Shown piece after piece: positions 1 through 6,825 of a stretch of DNA of 33,001 bases (the stretch's first letter is position 1; the number at the start of each line of letters is the position of its first letter). Source of the stretch: Microcaldota archaeon (GTDB lineage: Archaea; Micrarchaeota; Micrarchaeia; Norongarragalinales; UBA97). The stretch covers positions 1 through 33,001 of the forward strand of contig JACQBR010000013.1 of assembly GCA_016194335.1 (NCBI GenBank), written 5' to 3'. The notes beneath the pieces are model-generated. The model searched no databases. It was not told the origin of the DNA and worked only from the letters and a program-made list of their open reading frames with translations. A program made the translations under genes and the position numbers.

Positions 1-156
1 GGCCTGGAGAAGGTCTTCGTCGTGCACGGGGAGGGAAGCAAGAGCGACGAGCTTGCAAGCGACATTGAAAAGCAGTGCAATCGTGGCAGGCCCGGGGCGC
101 ACGAGGGGAAGGTTGCCGCCGTCGTCCCCGAACTGGGCGAAGTGCTCGAATTGTAA
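1..156 (+). CDS. C-terminal end of a beta-CASP/RMMBL metallo-beta-lactamase-fold nuclease (partial)
   Basis: The window opens inside this gene: frame 1 is open from base 1 to the TAA at 154-156 (51 residues). The visible part contains VFVVHGEGSK near the start and AVVPELGEVLEL at the very end. These match the RMMBL segment that closes beta-CASP ribonucleases, where the 'VHGE' histidine contributes to the metal centre and the protein ends in a 'P..GE...L' strand. Members act as 5'-3' exo- or endoribonucleases in RNA decay and processing. The beta-lactamase and beta-CASP cores lie upstream of the window, so the subfamily (aRNase J or aCPSF-like) cannot be told. A TATA-like box for the next gene follows the stop after 4 nt, so the two are probably transcribed separately. 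Confidence 0.7.
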   Translation, partial: GLEKVFVVHGEGSKSDELASDIEKQCNRGRPGAHEGKVAAVVPELGEVLEL

Positions 157-160
157 AACC

Positions 161-167
161 TATAAAA
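161..167 (+). promoter_or_regulatory. TATA box of the membrane protein gene at 191
   Basis: TATAAAA lies with its centre 27 nt before the GTG at 191. Archaeal TATA boxes are centred about 26 nt before the transcription start, so the mRNA should begin at or next to the GTG (leaderless). This argues against the upstream in-frame start at 53, which would sit inside the preceding gene. Confidence 0.65.
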
Positions 168-190
168 GGGTCTTCGGATTAACATTCTGC

Positions 191-838
191 GTGAACCTGT
201 TCGCAAAACTGAAGGAAATCACCCTCGTTTCCCAAGCGGCTTACTTCTTCTGGGACAATGACGAGGCAATAGTCCCGCCGGCTTTTTTCATCACGCTCAT
301 CTCCCTTTTGCAGAATGCGGCTTTCGTGCTGCTTCTTTTCGGCGTTTTCCACCCCATTCTCTTCTACCTAGCGACGACCTCCATCTTCAGCTTCGCATTC
401 ACCATCTCGGTGGCCGTGGGCGGGTTCTACTCCGGATTCGGGTGCAAGCCCAGGGCCGGCGGAGTTTTTGAAAAGTTTCGCCTGTCGCTTGAAGTTTCGC
501 TCATTTCCATCGTGCTTTGGACGCTTTCGATTGCGGTAGTGCAATTCGCAACCGCGGCAATTGCCTGCGCCCACTCTTTTTCGGTCGGCCCCTCATCGTC
601 CTGCATCGCATACGACCTTCAAGCGATCTACAACATCACCCCCACGCTCATTTTCAGCCTCATCTTCGCCCCGCCCGCAGCTCTTGCCGGCGCTTTCGCC
701 GCTCTTATTTACGCGAGGGTGAGGGGCGGAAAGGCGGAGAAGGTGGGAAAATCAGTTGCGGCGAAGGCCCGCTCCAAACGCCCTCTTGTTAGAAAAAATT
801 CAAGAGGGAAGAAAAACCATTCAGCCAAAAAAAAGTAG
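191..838 (+). CDS. Hypothetical polytopic membrane protein with lysine-rich tail
   Basis: A 215-residue protein if started at GTG 191, the first start downstream of the TATA box. Four hydrophobic stretches are visible (around VPPAFFITLISLL, PILFYLATTSIFSF, VSLISIVLWTLSIAVV and ITPTLIFSLIFAPPAALAG). The last ~35 residues are very rich in Lys and Arg and should stay in the cytoplasm, perhaps contacting nucleic acid or lipid head groups. Length and topology are reminiscent of Yip1-type small membrane proteins, but I do not recognise a family motif, so no function is assigned. An earlier in-frame start at 53 exists but would overlap the beta-CASP gene by 100 nt and add a low-complexity N-terminus. 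Confidence 0.7.
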   Translation: MNLFAKLKEITLVSQAAYFFWDNDEAIVPPAFFITLISLLQNAAFVLLLFGVFHPILFYLATTSIFSFAFTISVAVGGFYSGFGCKPRAGGVFEKFRLSLEVSLISIVLWTLSIAVVQFATAAIACAHSFSVGPSSSCIAYDLQAIYNITPTLIFSLIFAPPAALAGAFAALIYARVRGGKAEKVGKSVAAKARSKRPLVRKNSRGKKNHSAKKK

Positions 839-845
839 CGGCGTT

Positions 846-1100
846 TCAAACTGCCTTCATGCCCTTTTCGCTAAGTTTCCAGTAATTCCACTTGACCGCT
901 TCGCCCTTCGTCTTTTTCGCGGCCTTGCCAACCATCCCGTGCTGCTCTAGGTATTGCATGACCTTGAGCACGAATTCCTTGTCCCGCGCCAGTTCCAGCG
1001 CAACAGCGCGCGTGGTGAGGGGTTGCGGAAAGGATTCGTGAAGCGTTCCGAGGGCGTCTTCTGCAATTCGGTGCATCGTTTTCTGGGAAATTTTCGACAT
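846..1100 (-). CDS. Small winged-helix DNA-binding protein
   Basis: 84 residues. The pattern of an initial helix (MHRIAEDALGTLHE), a second helix pair (LTTRAVALELARDKEFVLKVMQYLEQHG) and a basic strand-rich wing (KAAKKTKGEAVKWNYWKLSEKG) is that of a winged helix-turn-helix, as in small archaeal transcription factors. No effector domain is present. A TATA-like CTTATTAG (minus strand, 1123-1130) is centred 26 nt from the ATG, predicting a leaderless mRNA. The gene converges with the membrane protein gene (7 nt between stops) and is divergent from the DHH gene at 1264, which it could regulate; that is only positional inference. Confidence 0.7.
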   Translation of the reverse strand: MSKISQKTMHRIAEDALGTLHESFPQPLTTRAVALELARDKEFVLKVMQYLEQHGMVGKAAKKTKGEAVKWNYWKLSEKGMKAV

Positions 1101-1263
1101 TGGAGGAGTAACGAGAGTTAGGCTAATAAGTTTGGCGGTATGGCGCTATGGTTTGTGCAGGGTGCGCAAATGGGTTTGAAGCCTAGCCCGTCGCCCACTT
1201 GTCCCTTTCCAATCCTCCCTTTTCCTAAACCGTTAATTCCCTTTTCCCTGACCAACTAGTTTT

Positions 1264-2808
1264 ATGGATTCGACAATTCCCTCAACCGGCGATTTTGAAG
1301 GCTGGCTCGCCGCGTCCGCAGCAGTGGGCAAGGCCGTTCTGGAGGATTTCAGCAACCCCCTTGTTGTCCATCATTACGATTGCGACGGGATTGCGAGCGG
1401 TTCTGTCGTTCTCAACGCCCTCATGCGCGCCAAGACGCCCCACTCCTCGATGATGCTCAAGCGCGTGGATGCCGAGGGGATGGCCCGCGTGGCCAAGATT
1501 GCCGCTGGCGAGGTGGAAAAACCCGTCGCCGGTTGCGCAAACGTTGCGGCTTCCGGCGTGCAGGAAACTGGAAGGCGCGACGTGGTTTTTGTCGATTTGG
1601 GAAGCGGCCAGATTTCCATGGTGGAGGAGCGGCTTTTGTCCTTGGGGGTGAAAGTGGCCGTGATTGACCACCACGTGCCCCAGAAACCGGTCGAGTCCGG
1701 CCGCCTGCTTCACGCAAACTGCATGCTCCACGGTTTTGACGGGAGCCTCGACGCGTGTGCAGCTTCCACGGCATTCTACTGCTTCAAGGATGCGAGGTGG
1801 GCCAACGCCATTAGCGGGGAGGGGCGCGACAACTGGGATTTGAGCAGGCTGGCGATTGTTGGCGCCGTGGGTGACATGCAGACTGATGTTAACGGCTTGC
1901 GTTCGCTCAACGGCTGGGTGGCGGCGGAGGCGGAAAAGCGCGGGTTCTTGCGGATGAAGCGCGACTTGCGCATGTTCGGCCGCGTTTCAAGGGGGCTGGT
2001 TGACTTTCTCCAATATTCCACCGAGCCGTTCCTTCCCGGCCTCACGGGAAGCGCGAAAAACTGCGCGTTGTTCCTTGCCGACCGGGGCATCCCGGTTCAG
2101 GACGGCGCGGGCAAGCCGCTCCACTACAACGACCTAGGCACTGAAGAGCAACGCAGGCTCGCAAGCGCGCTTATCAACTACGCCTACTCGCGCAAGATGG
2201 AGGAAGAGGCGGTGGGGGAAATCGTGGGCATGGTCTTCGAATTCCCTTCCGAAGAGAGGCACAGCGAGCTTTTCGACGCGTCTGAATTCTCCACGCTCCT
2301 CAACGCCTGCGGCAGGCACGGAAAGATCGAAGTGGGCGTGAGGGTGTGCCTTGACGAAAAAGGCGCGCTTGAAGAGGCGAAGGAAGTTCTCAAGCTCCAC
2401 CGCATGATGATAAGCCAGGGAGTTTTTTACGCAAGGCAGCATACGATTGACCTCGGGCCCTTCTATTTCCTCGACGCGAGGGGAAAAATCGAGGACACCG
2501 TGGTCGGCACCGTAATCGGCAACTTCTTCTCTTCAGGCATCTTAGCCCGCACCAAGCCCATCATCGGTTTTTCAATAGACGAGGAAAACGGCGGGGTGAA
2601 GGCGTCGGCACGCGCGGGAAAAAAACTCGTGGAGAAAGGATACGACGTGAACCTCGTGATGCGCGGGGCCGCCTCGGCAGTCGGGGGGTTGGGCGGCGGG
2701 CACAAGACCGCCTCCGGCGCGTCATTTCCATTAGGGAAAGAAAACGACTTTCTCAAGAAATGCAAGGAAATCCTTGAGGCGCAGGTTAGGAATTTCCCGC
2801 CTTCCTGA
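1264..2808 (+). CDS. RecJ-like DHH/DHHA1 phosphoesterase (ssDNA exonuclease family)
   Basis: 514 residues. DHH-family metal motifs are visible in order: HHYDCDGIASG (about 36-46), VVFVDLGS (motif II), the name-giving DHH at 135-137 (VAVIDHH) and GAVGD (motif IV). The C-terminal DHHA1 substrate domain has its glycine-rich GGGHKTASG at about 477-485. Archaeal members (RecJ-like nuclease / GAN) degrade single-stranded DNA or RNA and associate with GINS in the replisome. Length is slightly above typical for the archaeal group. The 3' end overlaps by 23 nt the convergent hypothetical gene ending at 2786. All key metal ligands seem intact, so activity is expected; DNA versus RNA preference cannot be read from sequence. 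Confidence 0.88.
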   Translation: MDSTIPSTGDFEGWLAASAAVGKAVLEDFSNPLVVHHYDCDGIASGSVVLNALMRAKTPHSSMMLKRVDAEGMARVAKIAAGEVEKPVAGCANVAASGVQETGRRDVVFVDLGSGQISMVEERLLSLGVKVAVIDHHVPQKPVESGRLLHANCMLHGFDGSLDACAASTAFYCFKDARWANAISGEGRDNWDLSRLAIVGAVGDMQTDVNGLRSLNGWVAAEAEKRGFLRMKRDLRMFGRVSRGLVDFLQYSTEPFLPGLTGSAKNCALFLADRGIPVQDGAGKPLHYNDLGTEEQRRLASALINYAYSRKMEEEAVGEIVGMVFEFPSEERHSELFDASEFSTLLNACGRHGKIEVGVRVCLDEKGALEEAKEVLKLHRMMISQGVFYARQHTIDLGPFYFLDARGKIEDTVVGTVIGNFFSSGILARTKPIIGFSIDEENGGVKASARAGKKLVEKGYDVNLVMRGAASAVGGLGGGHKTASGASFPLGKENDFLKKCKEILEAQVRNFPPS

Positions 2809-3124
2809 AGGAAAAACGGTATTCCCTGTATTTTCCCCCGATATTCTCGGTTGAGAATTCAAGCCCCCGTTTTTCCGCAAGTGAGTTGCCGTGAGCCTCC
2901 AGTTCGGCCGCAACCCTTTCGTAATCTCTTTCAAGAAGGGGGTTTGATTCCGGCTCCGCCTGTCCCCCAACGTCGCGGGTGTAGAGCTTCACCTTGAGGA
3001 ATGATGTTCCCCTAACGGTGTCCTTCACCGAGGAAACCGTTGCGGTAAGCCGGTTCCTCTGCTTGGATTCCATAATAAGGCTTTGCAACTTTGCATGGAG
3101 ATTATCCCGAGCAAATTTAGGCAC
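2786..3124 (-). CDS. Conserved-looking hypothetical protein downstream of the histone gene
   Basis: 112 residues from GTG 3124, which lies 10 nt after the histone stop. An internal ATG 17 codons later (MESKQRNRL) is an alternative start. The composition is charged and mixed alpha/beta, with no membrane segment or cysteine motif. The same-strand position directly behind the histone suggests co-transcription. I do not recognise the family. Codon use matches the neighbours and the frame is open across the whole stretch, supporting a real gene. Confidence 0.55.
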   Translation of the reverse strand: MPKFARDNLHAKLQSLIMESKQRNRLTATVSSVKDTVRGTSFLKVKLYTRDVGGQAEPESNPLLERDYERVAAELEAHGNSLAEKRGLEFSTENIGGKYREYRFSFRKAGNS

Positions 3125-3134
3125 GGCTATCCCT

Positions 3135-3362
3135 TCATCCCGCCAGCCTCATCAACTGCGCCGCGAGGAGGATATCTTCCCTCTTAACTTCCTTCCTTCC
3201 AGCGTGGGCCGAAAGCTTCTTCGCGCGGAAGAGCAGTTCCTTTCCACTCTCCTCAAGCACTTCACCGAGTTTTTTGGAAGCGCATTCGCTTACCCTCTCG
3301 GCGCCGCCGTTCCTTAGGAAGTCGTCCATGTCGAACATGGAGAAAACTGTGCGTCTTGCCAC
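3135..3362 (-). CDS. Archaeal histone (HMf-like, single histone fold)
   Basis: The core matches archaeal histones: GAERVSECASKKLGEVLEE, then KLSAHAGRKEVKREDILLA. It keeps the AERVS element, the RK of loop L2 (HAGRK) and the ED-I-LA of the last helix. I chose GTG 3362 (75 residues, V/M-ARRTVFSMFD) because the TATA-like AAAATAAAAT at 3381-3390 is centred about 24 nt upstream, predicting a leaderless start there; GTG codons at 3374 and 3377 and ATG 3323 are alternatives. The protein should dimerise and wrap DNA as eukaryotic H3/H4-like units do. The short N-terminal extension before the fold is slightly longer than in HMf. It is followed closely by the 112-aa hypothetical gene. Confidence 0.9.
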   Translation of the reverse strand: MARRTVFSMFDMDDFLRNGGAERVSECASKKLGEVLEESGKELLFRAKKLSAHAGRKEVKREDILLAAQLMRLAG

Positions 3363-3380
3363 TTGTCGTCCCACCACCGG

Positions 3381-3390
3381 ATTTTATTTT
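3381..3390 (-). promoter_or_regulatory. TATA box of the histone gene
   Basis: On the minus strand the sequence reads AAAATAAAAT, centred about 24 nt before GTG 3362. It is the only strongly A/T-rich element in a GC-rich stretch upstream of the histone and decides the start-codon choice. Confidence 0.55.
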
Positions 3391-3502
3391 CCCAACGCGC
3401 CCCTTTGCCCACCACGACATGAGGGCCCGTTGAGTCAAGCGATCGTTTTTTTTTCTTTTAACGAAAGAAATTAATTTCTCTCCCAATCAATTTTTGGATT
3501 TT

Positions 3503-3649
3503 TCAGCCCATCCTCTTCGTGCCGCGGAGGAGGCCGCCGTAAATGCCGTCCACGCTCATCTTGACAATCCCATTCTGAACTTCGAACTTGAACGGCGTCT
3601 TGCCAGCGTGTTCGGTAAGCTGTCCTATTGACATAAGGTTTGCATCCAT
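3503..3649 (-). CDS. 48-residue hypothetical protein with a strong Shine-Dalgarno
   Basis: ATG at 3649, stop TGA at 3503-3505. The product starts MDANLMSIGQLTEH and contains KTPFKFEVQNGIVKMSVDGIYGG, ending in a basic LLRGTKRMG tail. AGGAGGTG lies 8 nt before the ATG, one of the best SD sequences in the window. The gene begins 49 nt after the stop of the AAA+ ATPase on the same strand, so the two are probably one transcript. The predicted structure is a helix then two beta strands; the family is not recognised. Because it is so short, standard length cut-offs would miss it. Confidence 0.65.
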   Translation of the reverse strand: MDANLMSIGQLTEHAGKTPFKFEVQNGIVKMSVDGIYGGLLRGTKRMG

Positions 3650-3657
3650 CCAATTCC

Positions 3658-3665
3658 CACCTCCT
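3658..3665 (-). promoter_or_regulatory. Shine-Dalgarno AGGAGGTG of the 48-aa gene
   Basis: On the minus strand AGGAGGTG stands 8 nt before ATG 3649 and is fully complementary to the usual archaeal 16S 3' tail. Many first genes in this window look leaderless, so this site suggests the small gene is translated from within a polycistronic mRNA. Confidence 0.7.
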
Positions 3666-3697
3666 TTGTTTTGCCAATCGCGTTTTTCTTCTTCCCT

Positions 3698-4933
3698 TCA
3701 CGTCGTGGTGAAGAGGTTGCGCACCTTTTCCGACGCGTAGTAGAGGTTCTTCTTCCTGCCGCCCACGAGCTTCGCCCTCGCCTCCACCAGCGGGAACGGC
3801 ACTTCCTTCTTGCGTTCCAGTTCCTTCCCGTCGTCCCCGCGCAACTGGTAGAGGGCGTTGAAGGCCGTGTTCTGGGATAGGCCCGCCCGCTTGCACACTT
3901 CGGAAAGCGTCAGCCCGCCCCCCTCGAGCAGCAGTTCCATGACCTTCTGCTGGCTGGGGGAGAGCATCACCCACCAGTCGGCGTGGGCGTGGGTGATTTT
4001 GCCAAAGGCTTGCGCGCCCATTGCGGCAGCCCCGTTTCCGTTCCTTCCGTTCACGTCGGCAATCGCGGCCTGCACTATCGGGTCGTTCACGCTGAGGCGC
4101 GACGATTCCTCCTTCGGGTCAATCCTGCCCGAAGCCATTTTCGCCAGCCTGTTGTTCAGCTCGTCAAAGACGTAGCGGGGGGTGAGGAGGTTCTGCTCGG
4201 TAAGCACCTCGTCAAGGGCGCCGTCCGAAAACGGGTGCGTCCCGCTGCCCCCCACCGCCGAAATCCTGTGGCCTATGATGCGCTTCATTTCGGGCGCGCT
4301 GAACCCCTTCCTCGCAAAAACGTTGTTCTCGCCGATGAGGTGCATGAGGCTGTCGGGAAACGGCGAGCGGTCAAGCCCGCAGAAGACCATCCTCAACTGC
4401 GGCACCTCGTCAAGGAGGTACTTGAACTCCATGTACATCTGCGGGTTGGGCGCAAGGTGCGCCTCATCCACGAAAGCCACGAGCTTCCTTTCCCTCCTCT
4501 TGAGCCTCTCGGCAATTTCCGCCCTTGAAATGCCCTTTTCCCTCCTCGCGATTCCAAGCGCGCCTGCGATGGGGGCGAAGAGCCCGCCAAGGACCGAAGG
4601 CCTGTTTCCCACGCCCAATTCCTCAGCAAGGCCGTCAAGCGTTGAGGGGGGTTCCTTGATTATCGCGCTGTCGAATTCCCCGGCCGGAAGGGAATATTTG
4701 GTGTAATAAATCGCGCTGGTCTTGCCCACGCCCTTGGGCCCCACGAGGAGCACCGCCTTGGCGTCGAAAGCAAGCCTCTCGACGATTTTCTCGCCGTCAA
4801 GCGGGCAGTGGTATTTGAGAAACCCTTCCCGGTCCTGCTGCCGCAGGTCCTTGACAAAGGGGTTCTCCCTCCAGCCAAGGCCCGAAAGCAGCTTTTGCTT
4901 GCCCTCGAAAATCTGTACCGGTTCTCCCGCCAT
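3698..4933 (-). CDS. AAA+ ATPase with C-terminal winged helix (ExeA/ORC-like architecture)
   Basis: 411 residues. The N-terminus has the LGWRENPF lead-in seen in ExeA-like ATPases. The Walker A motif is GPKGVGKT (65-72), Walker B is KLVAFVDEAH (about 150-159), and a sensor-1-like strand MVFCGLDRSPF follows. The lid helices (GFSAPEMKRIIGHRI, LLTPRYVFDELNNRL) are followed by a C-terminal winged helix (about 325-405) with recognition helix LTLSEVCKRAGLSQNTAF. AAA+ plus winged helix is the layout of Orc1/Cdc6 initiators, but the sequence is not a clear Orc1/Cdc6 and could instead be a STAND/ExeA-type regulator. A TTTTAAAA box at 4962-4969 is centred about 32 nt before the ATG. Immediately upstream is a helically phased repeat array, so binding to it by this protein is an attractive inference. 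The 48-aa gene follows on the same strand. Confidence 0.75.
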   Translation of the reverse strand: MAGEPVQIFEGKQKLLSGLGWRENPFVKDLRQQDREGFLKYHCPLDGEKIVERLAFDAKAVLLVGPKGVGKTSAIYYTKYSLPAGEFDSAIIKEPPSTLDGLAEELGVGNRPSVLGGLFAPIAGALGIARREKGISRAEIAERLKRRERKLVAFVDEAHLAPNPQMYMEFKYLLDEVPQLRMVFCGLDRSPFPDSLMHLIGENNVFARKGFSAPEMKRIIGHRISAVGGSGTHPFSDGALDEVLTEQNLLTPRYVFDELNNRLAKMASGRIDPKEESSRLSVNDPIVQAAIADVNGRNGNGAAAMGAQAFGKITHAHADWWVMLSPSQQKVMELLLEGGGLTLSEVCKRAGLSQNTAFNALYQLRGDDGKELERKKEVPFPLVEARAKLVGGRKKNLYYASEKVRNLFTTT

Positions 4934-4961
4934 TTCGATCTTCTGTAAGTACGCAGTTGTC

Positions 4962-4969
4962 TTTTAAAA
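4962..4969 (-). promoter_or_regulatory. TATA box (palindromic TTTTAAAA) of the AAA+ gene
   Basis: TTTTAAAA is symmetric; on the minus strand it predicts a transcript starting a few nt before ATG 4933. The same element could fire towards the plus strand into the repeat array; no coding region follows there until nreA. Confidence 0.5.
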
Positions 4970-4983
4970 GGCTTGTTCTTCCA

Positions 4984-5120
4984 GTAAGAGGCCATAGGAG
5001 GCCAGTAAGTGGCTTCAAGAGGCAAATGGGCCTTTTTACGGGGCTGGTATGGGGCCAGCCGGTGACCTGTAAGTGGCTTGTATGAGTTACCTATGGGGCT
5101 CGTAAGGGGGTTAAGTGGCT
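4984..5120. repeat. Helically phased array of degenerate ~11-bp repeats
   Basis: The unit is roughly GTAAGTGGCTT, all copies in the same orientation. Best copies are GTAAGAGGCC (4984), GTAAGTGGCT (5005 and 5069), GTATGGGGCC (5047), CTATGGGGCT (5091), GTAAGGGGGT (5102) and TTAAGTGGCT (5111); weaker ones lie at 4994, 5015, 5023 and 5036. GGC cores fall at 4990, 5000, 5011, 5021, 5029, 5042, 5053, 5075, 5097 and 5117, so the mean register is about 10.6 bp, one DNA turn. An outlying CTGTAAGTACGC lies at 4943. The array occupies the non-coding stretch between the AAA+ gene and nreA, and a period of 11 is incompatible with coding. Operator iterons or an origin-like element are the main ideas. Confidence 0.7.
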
Positions 5121-5283
5121 CACGGCCCGGCTCTCTCCGCTTCCGGTAATCCCGAGGTTCAAATCGCCTTCCGGCAGGCGGTAGTTAAGCATACCATAAT
5201 GTGCAATTCCATTATTTTCCTTCCAGAATCTTGGGACGAGTACGCCCCCCGGCCTCCCCAAATCCCACCAAACGCCCCCGCAA

Positions 5284-5402
5284 ATTTTTTTCCACATTTT
5301 TTTGAAGAATTTTTTTTTCTTTTCTTTCCAAAAGATTTCGGGTTTTTCCATTGGGTTCTTTTTTCCTTCAAAGTCTGATTTTTTTCACAAAAAGTATTTT
5401 TG
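5284..5402 (+). other. T-rich low-GC tract between the repeat array and nreA
   Basis: This ~120-bp stretch is dominated by runs of T on the plus strand, in sharp contrast to the GC-rich surroundings. Between 5121 and 5283 I see no gene, only a hairpin-like CGCCT..AGGCG around 5165-5180. The T-tract could be a DNA-unwinding element, a U-rich archaeal terminator for an unidentified plus-strand transcript, or upstream promoter sequence of nreA; AAAAGTATTTTT near 5392-5402 is a plausible TATA region for nreA. Confidence 0.5.
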
Positions 5403-5424
5403 GGGGATTCGCCAAATTTCACCC

Positions 5425-6789
5425 ATCTTCATTTGCACGAAGGGCGGCAAGCCGGTTGCGCAACGCTTTTCTTGCATCGCCCCCCCTCCTAAATGCGTGA
5501 AAGTCGTCTCTTCCGTTTTCGGCCTTCCGAAGCGCTCGGTCTTTAAGGATCTGGAGGTGGTGAGCAGCGGGGGTTCGGTGATGCTGCGCCACGGGGGGAA
5601 GCTCTACCCCGCCTCGCAATCCTCACCCGTGCTTGCGGAGGTTCTTGCGCGCAGGGACTTGGCCCAAAAGCTGCCTTACGATTTCTTCGGCCCCACGCCG
5701 CCGAACATTTTCATCGGCGAGGAGGGCTATCCCGGCGTTTTTGGCGGTCCCCTACTTGCTCTGGAGGGCAACTGGGCAGGTTCGGAAGGAAACGGGGCGC
5801 TCAAAGCCGGCATTTTGGACGACCCGACCCGCTGGAGCTCCCTTTCGTACGCGGACCTGGTCAGGATGCGCCTGCAACTGGTCAGGGGGAAGAAGCGCAT
5901 TTCGGTAAGGGAACCGGACTCGAGGTTCGCGACTGAATTGCAGGACAGCGTGCTTTCCACAACGCCCGTTGACGTGGAGGCTTCATTCTCCAAGCCCCCT
6001 TCCTTCTCGATGTATTTCTCCCCGGTAGCGCAGCCAACAGGGCCCAGCGGGATGATGGAACGGATGGAACTGGCCGGCAACCCCTCCATTCCCGCCAAAA
6101 TCGATTCGGTTATCGGGGAGAAGCTCAAGGTCGCAACGGCCGTCCCGGAATTGCTCGGGCACGGCTTTGGCTACTACTATCTGCAGAAGCTGCTGAGCGC
6201 GGGCGTGCTCGGCGTGCAGAGGCGGCTCGTCCCCACCAAGTGGGCGATTACCGCCACGGACGACATCATCGCAAAATCCGTTCTTCAAAGGGTGAGGGAC
6301 CTGCCGGAAGTGGGGGAATTCTCGATTTATTCCAACACCTTCCTATCCAACCATTTCGAAATACTCCTCATTCCAGGCAAGTGGGAATTCGAGCAGTTCG
6401 AGGCTTGGGCGCCCGCCACGCCGTGGGCGGCAATGGGCGAAGGCGGGATAATCCAGGAGCACGAGCCGTTCGAAGGCCGCACCACTTACGCCGAGAACGA
6501 GGGCGGCGGCTATTACGCCGGCAGGCTCGCCTGCGCCGAGGCCCTCGACGCCCTCAACCGCCAGGCGCGCGTGGTGGTCTTCCGCGAAATAGGCGCGGGT
6601 TACGAAGTTCCCCTCGGCGTGTGGCAGGTTCGCGAAAATGTCCGCAACGCGTTTCGGAATTCCCCCGCGAAATGCGCAACGCTTCAGGAAGCTCTCGGCG
6701 TGCTGGGCTCGCGGCTCGAGCGGCCCATTAGGCACTACGTCTCCAAAAGCGTAATCCTCTCGCAGAAAAGGATGGGCGAGTGGTTTTAG
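5425..6789 (+). CDS. nreA: DNA repair protein NreA (DUF650 family) with C-terminal PIP box
   Basis: Family landmarks are GEEGYPGVFGGPLLALEGNW, the MRLQLVRGKKRISV stretch, SKPPSFSMYFSPVAQPTGP, the segment AGNPSIPAKIDSVI, and GVQRRLVPTKWAITATDD. The last residues, QKRMGEWF, form a PCNA-interacting (PIP) box, as reported for archaeal NreA, which is linked to repair of alkylation/crosslink damage. The start is unresolved. Homologous-looking sequence with a Cys-rich N-terminus begins at ICTKGGKP (TGC codon near 5434), but no ATG, GTG or TTG is in frame between TTG 5302 (which would give a Phe-rich leader) and GTG 5497 (which would lose the cysteines). ATC 5425 or ATT 5431 would fit the TATA at about 5392-5402. 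A sequencing indel near the T or C runs is the alternative. Confidence 0.85.
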   Translation: MFICTKGGKPVAQRFSCIAPPPKCVKVVSSVFGLPKRSVFKDLEVVSSGGSVMLRHGGKLYPASQSSPVLAEVLARRDLAQKLPYDFFGPTPPNIFIGEEGYPGVFGGPLLALEGNWAGSEGNGALKAGILDDPTRWSSLSYADLVRMRLQLVRGKKRISVREPDSRFATELQDSVLSTTPVDVEASFSKPPSFSMYFSPVAQPTGPSGMMERMELAGNPSIPAKIDSVIGEKLKVATAVPELLGHGFGYYYLQKLLSAGVLGVQRRLVPTKWAITATDDIIAKSVLQRVRDLPEVGEFSIYSNTFLSNHFEILLIPGKWEFEQFEAWAPATPWAAMGEGGIIQEHEPFEGRTTYAENEGGGYYAGRLACAEALDALNRQARVVVFREIGAGYEVPLGVWQVRENVRNAFRNSPAKCATLQEALGVLGSRLERPIRHYVSKSVILSQKRMGEWF

Positions 6790-6825
6790 AATGCGTACCA
6801 CATAATCTAGCGTGGTGGGTCGCTT

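Noticed and set aside
3471-3974. 167-codon minus-strand frame across the AAA+ 3' end
   Set aside because: It is out of frame with the AAA+ protein, low in complexity, and overlaps the better supported 48-aa gene with its SD.
4984-5120. CRISPR array or ORB-type origin boxes
   Set aside because: Units are only ~11 bp with no unique spacers, so not CRISPR. They do not resemble the known ORB consensus, so an Orc1-type origin cannot be asserted from sequence.
5121-5185. tRNA-like stretch with GGTTCAAATC (T-loop-like) and flanking hairpin
   Set aside because: The five pairs of a T-stem do not form (three mismatches), no acceptor or anticodon arm can be folded around it, and it abuts the repeat array. 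No tRNA is called.
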